Positions 20,619-30,622 of a DNA stretch of 30,622 bases are shown here, piece by piece. The notes beneath the pieces are model-generated. The model worked only from the letters and a program-made list of their open reading frames with translations. It ran no database searches and was not told where the DNA came from. The stretch covers positions 1-30,622 of the forward strand of contig CAJVPJ010000288.1 of NCBI GenBank assembly GCA_910592205.1. Reading direction: 5' to 3'. Source of the stretch: Paraglomus occultum (lineage: Eukaryota > Glomeromycota > Glomeromycetes > Paraglomerales > Paraglomeraceae). Numbering within the stretch: position 1 is the first letter of the stretch; each line of letters starts with the position of its first letter. A program made the translations under genes and the position numbers.

Positions 20619-21269
20619 ATAAAATCGAATTGTGTTATAGTCATCAATTAATATCCATTTATGGTAAAGTATTGCATCCGCAGCATTTGCGGGTGACTAC
20701 GCATCAATCCGGAAATCTTTGGGCTTTCGTTGGAAAAAAAGTCGTATGGGACCTTTAACCTATCATCATAATCAGTGTAACAATACATTCTTTTGTGGTC
20801 TTGGGTACAGAGGCACAGTGATTCAAATGAACAAGAATGCGGAGGAACAATGTTTATGTAATAATTGTAGTATATTAAGCTTGTAAGAAAAGAGAGTCCT
20901 TATTATTTTTATTGTCAGGCAACTTAATAACGGTATAAAAAAATATTAAATATAGCAAAAACGCATTATTTCAGTTAGGCTCGTCCCATTTTAATTTGTA
21001 TGACTCACATCCACCCAAACTCCGTGATGATTGTCAAACTGATCAGGCAAAAAAAATTTTTTTCCCTCTTTACCGTAATAAAACCCCCCCACTCCTGAGT
21101 ATTTTTGCCACCCTTAATCGATTGGCACCCCTTATATTTATCACAAAAAGGGGTACACATCTGAACAGTATTTATTGCCCATCATCGCGATTCCTGACCT
21201 CCTTCTCTTTCGCCGGTCCTTTCTTTGTAACGACTCCCTCCACGTATTTTATGCTTATAGTTATATAAT
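20619..21269. other. Intergenic and upstream region of TEF1
   Basis: No additional gene seen. A small hairpin (CCGCA-GCATT-TGCGG) lies near 20680. A TATATT-type element near 21131, followed by pyrimidine-rich sequence (21190-21245), looks like the TEF1 core promoter and leader. Confidence 0.45.
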
Positions 21270-23430
<2,161 letters not shown>

Positions 23431-24834
23431 TGCCAGTTTCAAATAAGTAATTTTTATTATAATCACATGATCTCTCCGGTATGAAGAGAGAAAAAAAAAT
23501 TTTTTATTTAGCGATTTACTATATAGTTGATCCTCAAAATTACGCTGGTACGTTATATACGCAAAGTTAATAAAGATTGCCGGTATAAAAAGAAAAGAAA
23601 AATGAATTTTTTATTTCGAATGAATGGCGAGTGGTGGAGAATCTACAACATACGCCGATATCATCATAGTCTTGCGCTCTGACTGCAAGGTCGTCGTCGT
23701 TTGCAATCACTAGAATAAGGACGTGGTACGAGCTCAAAATTGATTAATATCCACCACACAACTTTTGTACATATGACATATATGGAAGCAAGCATTTATA
23801 CAAGTATTAGTATGAGTTACACGTGACTGATTAATATTTTATTCACTACAAAATATAAATACTTGGTAGCGGGGCTTTTGATTAAAAATACTCGACCAGC
23901 ACTTTCAAATTTGAAATTGCCTTTCAGGTTTGTATCAATAGCGATTACTTACTCATGGACTGTTTATTCGCGTACAGCAATTTGGTATTGACCAAAATTC
24001 GCGTGACTGAACCTTAAACGGCATTTCGTTCTCCTGGCATGAATTTTCAAAGCTGATAAAGCATAAGCCAACATATTCGAGAAAGTTATCTGTTGCATGA
24101 CAGAGATTCACCCCCCCCCACAGTTGGGCTTCGGAAAGGACACTGACGTAGCCGTTAAGAGGAAGGATTCGGACCAATCTAGGCGTTTACATCGAGCTAA
24201 TGCATCGTCCAACGAGTTGGATCAAGAAATCTCGGTGGTTATTTTTTACTTTCGCATAGAGAATTCACAAAATATAATCTCAAAGACCCCCATGTTTGAA
24301 CACTGCCAGAAATCCCACAATCGTATGATTTCAGTCTATCCTAAAGTCGGCGAAAACCGCTCGAAACAATGCTTCTTATTCCCAGAGACTTGCTGTCATA
24401 CGTCGTTATTCAACTTGCCCGGTGATGGGATGTCGATTCGGTAGTTCTTGAATTCTTATCCTCCTAGAACGCGTCGTGAATGATGAATTTGCTTGCCTGT
24501 CGCGTTTTCATTGACCAACGGAGCGAGGTCTGGAAACATGGATGGAACTCTTTATTTGACAGGATGATGGTCTGTTTGTTTGGATATGGCCAGTTTGCCG
24601 ACAGTGAGAGGAGAGGGGCGAAACGGTTTCCGCTAATTCTCTGGGCGATCGATGATTCAGAACTCTCAAGCGCCTACATGCAGGTACGCATTAAAGTGTA
24701 TAATGGCTGTATCGTTAGTAATTGCTGTTTACACTTGAAAACTCGAACACGTATCTTACTTGACACACGAGCTTTATTTTAAGATGTAATATTTATAAAT
24801 TGACTTTCTCTTAATGTCAACATGTAACCAATTC
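23431..24834. other. Intergenic region between TEF1 and the kinase-like gene
   Basis: Starts with the TEF1 3' flank (a candidate AATAAAG polyadenylation signal near 23570). Open frames at 24097-24444 and 24480-24782 on the plus strand have somewhat higher GC and a protein-like composition, but no ATG context, splice sites or motifs I recognise. They could be gene relics. CACGTG occurs at 23820-23825. Confidence 0.4.
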
Positions 24835-27329
24835 TTATGTGTTTGTCGTTTTGGATGAATCTCCAGTGAGTAAGATCTTGCTAGAATATTTACATTCCTT
24901 CTCAAGATGTGATAGGGGTTTTACATCATGATGATAAATAGCATTCCACACGCTGTCGTCAGACTTGAAGAGGTCCATCTCTTTGATTAGAATGCACAAA
25001 CTAGTCCAAAGTTGATCTCCATCTGCTGGACGCTCATCAGGATCAGCATCACAACACATCTCTGCCAGACTCTTGTATTCCTCTGGTGCGGAATCAGGCA
25101 TCGATGGTCGTAATCCACGCATAATATCACACATCAAATCTCCATCGAACTGCCTATCTCTGAAAGGTGGTTCACCGGTGGCCATCAAATACACAATAAT
25201 ACCAAAAGAATATATGTCTGATTTCCGAGTGAATTTACGAGTACGAAAGACTTCGGGTGCAACAAAGGGTAAAACACCTCGAATGGTTGAATTGCGTTCG
25301 TTTGAATTGACCGATTGGGAAAGGCCAAGACCGCATATGTATGATCTAAAGTCAGACGCATTATCTGCATCATGAAAAAGTATGTTGCCGCCATGCAGAT
25401 CACAGTGCACTAATTCTATATCATGAATTAATTTCAGATTATGTGCAATATCCATCAAATACTCCATTTTCTTTTTCCACGTCAATTTGTTAATATTTTG
25501 ATCCAAATAAGACGAAAGACTACCATTGTTGGCATATTGCATAACAATCATGTACTCTTGTGTTTCTGGGTCTTGTGTGTATCCATAAAGAAAAAGGAAT
25601 GAATCATACGCGGGGGTTATGCACTTGGCATAATTTCTGAACTATTAAAGATATACAAGGTCAGATCAAATGTCACTTCATCAATGCTACTAATCATTAC
25701 TATTGCTTACCTCGGAAATAAATAAATCCCGTGCTTGGTCAAACCTCTTGAAACGTTTCAGGGTAATAATTTCTGGCCCACGCCATAATTCTGAAAAATT
25801 TCTATATTTGGCAGCATAGACTGTCCCATAACAATCAGACCCGGTCTCTTTGAGTTCGTAAAAGTCACTATACCGCATGTATTTTAAATGTCCGATATGT
25901 TGCATAAGTATATCTAATATTGGACGTGCGTCGTAGTAGAAAACCAAATAATATTCGCGAGTCGATGGCTCCCAAGTGATCCCAGTGACCCAAATATTTT
26001 CGGGTGTTAATATCGTTGGATATTCTTCAGTAAGCTATTTTGAGCAAACAAACAAGGTCACCATTATTACAACAACACTAATAATCGACACACACGTTAC
26101 TAATATTATTTGTATTTACGCGTGAAATACTTTACCCGATGAAAATCAAATAATTCTTGATCCTTTTGTTCAATAGCTATTTTTTTGAGTATAACACTTG
26201 CCCATTTATTTGTCGTCGGTTCTAACCAATATGCCATATGTGTGCATCCATGGCGTAACGATGTCATCTGTTGCACGTTTGCCAAATAACAGTATGCAAT
26301 CGATTGTATATACGCATCATACACGTTAATTGTATGACACCATGATTCCATAATAAATGCATCCAATGACTTGTTGCCTGTAGTCCAATCAGGAGGTGAT
26401 GGTGATTTACACTCGAAGCAGAACGCATATATATTGGGTTCCAAGTGACGTGTACACGCCAGACATAATTCATTATTAAAACGTGTCTCTATTAGCCAAT
26501 ACTTCCCTCGGCAGTATGTGAATCCGATGGTGGGAGCCCAAATATCCGTGCTAAGAATATCTGGATGCTTATCGCATAACTAGTGGAAATAAATTATAAT
26601 TGTAAGTCACTTTTTGTCCAAACGTTGGATAAACATATCATATTCGTATTTGATAGTCACCCTGTTATCATATAAATCATCCGTCTCGAGTGGAACCAAT
26701 TTCATAGATTCACGAGTCGGTAGACCATCCAAGAATACATCACCTAGGTCTTCATCAATACAATCAAATGGAATCCATTCCCAGTAGGCCTGATTTGGTG
26801 AGTTTGTTTGTAATTGAGTCTTTTTAATAAACGCATCGAGTTGCTTATTGTTGCTACTCCATCCATCGGATAATTGTTGATGTCCACATACGCACCACAC
26901 TGGACTACATCGGAGTATACCACATTCGGAACAGAACCCATATCGACAGTGATAATGGTAAAAGTGGCTACTAGCAACCATGTAATACTTGTCGTCGTGC
27001 TTCGTGAATCCTATTATAGACTCGTTGCGACGGTGGAGCCATCTTTTGTATCTTTTAAAGTTATTCCCATTGTTGTTGCGCTTGAGTGCCCGAATAGGTA
27101 GTGAGTATATTCTGGCAAACGCACTCAAAAGTGTTGGTGTACATTCTTCGCTACTTCCAAGTAATACCAAAGTTATCGGGTCAGGAAAGGCTATAGCATT
27201 GTAGACCTTGTTAATTTGAGTTGGCTTTATATTGGTAATTTCCTTGTCAGAAACCCATTCAAGTCCATATATTTCTAAGGATCGAATCAACACGTCAATT
27301 GCACCACGAGTCTCTGAAACTAACGACAT
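24835..27329 (-). CDS. Lineage-specific kinase-like protein: two Cys-rich modules plus degenerate kinase domain, 4 exons
   Basis: Exons in transcript order are 27329-26661, 26579-26136, 26034-25711 and 25641-24835, all in phase 0, giving 747 residues. Module 1 (about 107-190) has Cys133/136/146/148 and LSDGWSSNNKQLDAFIKKTQ. Module 2 (about 242-310) has Cys262/265/277/280 and WTTGNKSLDAFI. Both look like zinc-binding ribbons. The kinase domain runs from about 430 to 700 and is tyrosine-kinase-like in style (FVAPEV, SDIYSFGIIVYLMATGEPPF). Key residues: Lys464 is present, but the glycine loop is GSDCYG, the HRD motif is HCD (558-560) and the DFG/DLG motif is GLG (583-585), so the metal-binding Asp is missing. 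A pseudokinase or very weak kinase is likely. The family is expanded in arbuscular mycorrhizal fungi; its role is unknown. Confidence 0.85.
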
Positions 27330-28888
27330 TGTTTTGAAGCAAAATTTTTGATAATTATTTTCGCAGAGTCACTTTATATTTGCTTGTGCTACATGGTGAG
27401 AATTAATTCGAACTCGTGTGTTTTCCAACGTGAACGTATAATATGTGTCGGTTAATAATGAAATGATAGACGTGAATGAATGGTTTGTGTGTTGCCAACA
27501 CCGCACCGATCACATAACTTGCGATTAATTCACTGACAAATATTCGTTTCAAACTTAAATTTAAACTTAATTCTAAATTTAAAAATAGTTACACACAAGG
27601 ATAAGCGGGCCTTCAAAAAATCGTGATAGATGTCACAATAACGTGATGGTGATTTGGTCGTGCCCAAAATGTATAAAAATTTTGCCAGTCCAGAATACTG
27701 TATACAGGATATTACTCATTATCGTGATTCCTAATGTTACTCGGTCAATAAGTTCTGTATGCGCGTTACTTAACGGGCACATTGACCGAGTGTTAATCCT
27801 AATGTTGTAAAAATACTGTATGCGCTAAAATTGAATCGTATATTTATCATATTGATACAGAATAGTCTAAAATATAAATACATTTATTAAATACAATTTA
27901 CTGTATAACACAAACAAATCATAGCAGAGCTAGTGCAAGTATAAATGGTTAGTATCCAGAATTTACGTGGTTCCAAATGTACTGATATTGAATGGACCGA
28001 ATATTGACGCATGCTACAAGTCGACTCATACGAAACTTTTATACGCGAATATGCCTGTATTTGCATCATTGGCATCAGCAACCATGATGTTTGCATAACC
28101 AATAATTTTTATTACAATAAGAGCGGTTTGTATAGTCAAATATACTTGCTGTCTATTTGCTGTCGCCATATTTTGTGGTATATCATTCTGCAATCAAAAT
28201 TCTTTTGATTTAAAAATTAATTCAGTCTTCCAACTTCCAAATCAGCGTCACAAATCTCACTTTTCATGCTGTATATTTGGCGTGTTTTGCTCGCGTTTTA
28301 TTTTTCCACTTTGCGTATTTAGCATATAATCTTGCACGTGGTTGGGAAGCATTTTTATGTCTGTTGCAAAAAATTTTGAGAACGAAAATTTTCGTTAGTA
28401 ATCGGATTTGATTTTTCCATAATAGACTCGCCAGAATGTGTGCACTAATTTTTCACCTCTATGGTTTCTCTTCACGTCACCCAAGATATATGCAGTAGCG
28501 TTTTGCTAACTCATAGCATCGTCTATAGCGATTCGGGAGTTTTTCCTTTCTTATTCTGTTCATAACTCAAGTTGGAATTGATTATAAAGCCGGGTTAATT
28601 TGTCTAATGCGTATTCGACTGAACTTCTTAGCGATAAGTCAAAATTTCTACGTATTTTATTTTTAATTCATTGGCTGACGGATCCAAAAGTCCCGGGGTA
28701 TTATCCATCCTGGTATTCTCGTTGAAGTAGAATCAGCCGTCTCTATTTTTCTGAAGCAAAATAATTTGTCGATTCGTTTTTAAGTCTGGAAATACTTTCT
28801 TCACATAAAGTAATTTGATTATTTTTGGCGACAATAACGGTTTTTGTTTGGCTTATTTCTTTGAAAGCTGAACTCAATCGTTTGATAT
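27330..28888. other. Gene-poor spacer upstream of the kinase-like gene
   Basis: No gene recognised in this AT-rich sequence. It contains the inverted and direct repeat cluster at 27730-27825. Short frames (for example 27887-28102 minus) have no recognisable content. It should include the promoter of the minus-strand kinase-like gene, but I see no clear core element. Confidence 0.5.
27730..27825. repeat. Perfect 11-bp inverted repeat nested in two direct repeats
   Basis: ACTCGGTCAAT (27739-27749) and its complement ATTGACCGAGT (27781-27791) flank a 31-nt loop. CCTAATGTT occurs at 27730 and 27798, and CTGTATGCGC at 27755 and 27816, so the stretch looks like a diverged duplication with one part inverted. 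Confidence 0.75.
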
Positions 28889-29080
28889 TTAATTTTTTGA
28901 ATTTTGTCTTCTTGATTGAGCATAGTGGCTTAATTTATTTCCAATTCTTTGCATAAGTTTACGGATTTTTCTCTCATTCGTACGATTTATATCTCCCTCA
29001 CGATTTAATTCGTCCCGCAATTCAACGTTCGTTTGCGCGAGTCGCACGTACGCTGGATCTAACAAATAATTTCTTTTCAT
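28889..29080 (-). CDS. Short basic ORF, unidentified
   Basis: Starts with ATG and encodes 63 residues, highly charged and predicted helical (ELRDELNREGDINR, ERKIRKLMQRIG). No family recognised. It lies in the spacer between the two kinase-like paralogues, on the same strand as the ORF at 29190. It could be a relic exon of a larger protein or chance. Composition is more protein-like than the neighbouring frames. Confidence 0.25.
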   Translation of the reverse strand: MKRNYLLDPAYVRLAQTNVELRDELNREGDINRTNERKIRKLMQRIGNKLSHYAQSRRQNSKN

Positions 29081-29189
29081 TTTATATTTCGAAAGAAAAA
29101 AAAAGACTGGATCGCGACACGAGGATGCTCTCGTATCTACCTCTAAGCCAGTAATTTATGTTAAAAAATTCGAATCATTTGTCACATTC

Positions 29190-29519
29190 TCAATTATAGG
29201 CCCCGGGGTTATTATCGTACCGCTGAGAATTGCGTAATGCGTGTAGGAATGCTGGGTAATAACTTTTCATTGACCGATGTGAGAGAATGGTTAGATAAAC
29301 AAGCGCTGCATCAAATTCAAGTTTATTCAGTATCCCTCTTTCAATGAAATACCGAGCTTGAATCAGATGTATCAGTCTAACACCACGTCTATGCATCATG
29401 ATAAGGTTGGTAGACGGGATAAAAGATGTAGTGTACACAAGCGAGGATTTTACACGATTCGGTATATTAAAATTACGCAGTGGTGTGATACCACTAGCAC
29501 AGAAAAAGCCAAGTTACAA
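29190..29519 (-). CDS. Unidentified ORF, possible exon or gene relic
   Basis: The frame is open from just after a stop near 29520 to the TGA at 29190-29192, about 109 codons. The first ATG in frame is at the Met-Met around 29398, so the good-looking upstream part (FFCASGITPLRNFNIPNRVK) would need an upstream exon. TTTTTCTGTGCTAG near 29480 is a plausible splice acceptor for one. Downstream it reads LIHLIQARYFIERGILNK. Residue composition is balanced and protein-like. No family recognised and no partner exon found, so a broken gene or part of a mobile element is possible. Confidence 0.3.
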
Positions 29520-30083
29520 TAATAATAAAGGTTAGACTTCTTTTTGCATGAGACGTTTTAAGCCAATTTTATGCCAAAACGACAGCGTAAATGCGAAGCT
29601 GTCGTCATTTCATCGAGTTAGCGTAAAGTTTTTGAGATTAGACTTCTATTAAAATTAGGGAGTTTAGCCCCCAAAACCGTTATTTTGACATTGTGTACGT
29701 CTGTTGTGATTAATTAGATTTGTATTCAGAACATTTGAGAACATAGAGTAGAACATAATAGTAATAGGGAAAAGTGGACATTATGTACTTATTTCCTATT
29801 CACTTTTTAATCTTTTTCCCCCCGAAATTCTCTTATTTATTATGTGATATATCTGTTCATCTAGTTTTGTAGCTGCTTTTGACATTAACGCTGTCAATCT
29901 CTATCTTCATGCTTGAACTCTTCCTGTATTTTCTTTCAAATAATAGATATTTTTTGTACTTTTCAGCTCTCAACATGAGTCTTGATTGCTAATCATTCCT
30001 TCCACAAAATCATAATCATTGGTTTTTTCTCGTTACACAAAAATTAAATGTATAATCGAAGAGTCATCTTATTCAGAAGAACG
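29520..30083. other. Spacer upstream of the second kinase-like gene
   Basis: No gene seen. It contains a direct repeat of TTAGACTTCT (29532 and 29638) bracketing an 8-bp stem-loop (ACGACAGC 29579-29586 / GCTGTCGT 29598-29605). The remainder is AT-rich and should hold the promoter of the 30084 gene. Confidence 0.5.
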
Positions 30084-30622
30084 ATGTCGTTAGTTTTAAA
30101 GACTTGTACACCGATTGACAACTTGATTCAATCCTCCTTGGAAAGTGAAGATGAATATTTACGACTCGAATGGATTTCTTGCTCGGAGATTACCGACGTA
30201 GAGCCAACTCAAATTGACAACGTCTACTGCGCTATTCGCAAAAGAACGTTCAAAACGATGATAACATTGGTGTTGCTTGGAAGCAATGAAGAATGTACAC
30301 CATCACTTGTGAAAGAGTTTTCCTTAATATATTCACTTCCAACACACGAGCACAGCAATAATGTCAGTCACTTTAGGCGATATTCCACCTGGCTTGAGAG
30401 TCGCAACAAGTTAATAAAGGGGTTTACCAAGTATGACGATAACTATTACATGGTTGCTCATGAACTCTTTTATCACTGTTATTCTCGATATGGATTCTGT
30501 TCCGCATGTGGATTACTCCGATGTAGTCCAGTGTGGTGCATCTGTGGACATAAACAATTATCCGATGGATGGACTAGCAGCAATAAGCAACTCGATGAGT
30601 TTATAAAGAAGACTCAGTCACA
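30084..30622 (+). CDS. Kinase-like family paralogue, 5' part (cut by window end)
   Basis: An open frame of 179 complete codons runs from the ATG at 30084 off the right end. It aligns throughout with the first exon of the 27329-24835 gene: same MSLV start, EPTQIDNVY, TLVLLGSNEECTPSL, GFTKYDDNYYMVA, the Cys pairs in YGFCSACGLLRCSPVWCICG, and LSDGWTSSNKQLDEFIKKTQ. It lacks a few residues and differs at many positions, so it is a diverged paralogue, not a recent copy. It is transcribed away from its sibling, with 2.75 kb between the start codons. Whether it carries a second module and an intact kinase domain is outside the window. Confidence 0.85.
   Translation, partial: MSLVLKTCTPIDNLIQSSLESEDEYLRLEWISCSEITDVEPTQIDNVYCAIRKRTFKTMITLVLLGSNEECTPSLVKEFSLIYSLPTHEHSNNVSHFRRYSTWLESRNKLIKGFTKYDDNYYMVAHELFYHCYSRYGFCSACGLLRCSPVWCICGHKQLSDGWTSSNKQLDEFIKKTQS

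Noticed and set aside
24097-24782. Two plus-strand ORFs before the kinase-like gene
   Set aside because: Composition is slightly protein-like, but no motif, start context or joining splice sites could be found; kept only as a note on the intergenic region.
26580-26660. Frameshift in the kinase-like gene at the A-run near 26617
   Set aside because: A 31-nt intron with a one-base error was considered, but a normal 81-bp intron with the donor at 26660 restores phase 0 without any error.

Overview
The window is nuclear DNA of a fungus, most likely an arbuscular mycorrhizal fungus (Glomeromycotina). The evidence is: AT-rich sequence with many short GT-AG introns; a fungal-type elongation factor 1-alpha interrupted by four coding introns; fungal DCP1, peptidyl-tRNA hydrolase and a mitochondrial RNase II homologue; and two copies of a protein whose 'CSPVWC.CG...LSDGW.S.NKQLD.FIKKTQ' block I recognise as typical of the greatly expanded kinase-like families of Rhizophagus and relatives. 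GC content looks higher than I would expect for Rhizophagus, so another glomeromycete lineage is possible. Family assignments rest on memory; no database was searched.

Layout. 1-2031: non-coding flank with simple repeats and a TATA/E-box promoter. 2032-4623 (+): bHLH transcription factor, four exons including a 19-nt microexon. 4624-7057: intergenic, with a long polypyrimidine tract. 7058-9179 (+): two-exon, low-complexity protein of unknown function. 9180-10307: intergenic tandem repeats. 10308-10904 (+): tentative small two-exon gene. 10905-12978: intergenic, with a very G-rich run. 12979-16245 (-): mitochondrial exoribonuclease of the RNase II family (DSS1-like). 16246-16639: divergent promoter with a duplicated composite element. 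16640-18735 (+): DCP1, six exons. 19395-20618 (+): peptidyl-tRNA hydrolase, seven exons. 21577-23430 (+): TEF1, five coding exons. 24835-27329 (-): four-exon protein with two Cys-rich modules and a degenerate kinase domain. 27330-30083: gene-poor spacer with two odd ORFs, inverted repeats and direct repeats. 30084-30622 (+): 5' part of a paralogue of the kinase-like gene, cut by the window end.

Functional picture. The middle of the window is a housekeeping block for RNA metabolism and translation: RNase II, decapping activator, peptidyl-tRNA hydrolase, EF-1alpha. The bHLH factor has the His-Glu-Arg signature expected to read CACGTG. CACGTG occurs in its own promoter and twice in the divergent DSS1/DCP1 promoter, so a regulatory link is worth testing. 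The right end is a fast-evolving lineage-specific kinase region.

All exon models were built by hand from splice signals, reading-frame phase and family conservation. Boundaries supported by all three (bHLH, DCP1, TEF1, kinase-like gene) are reliable. The 10308 gene and the TEF1 leader intron are tentative.
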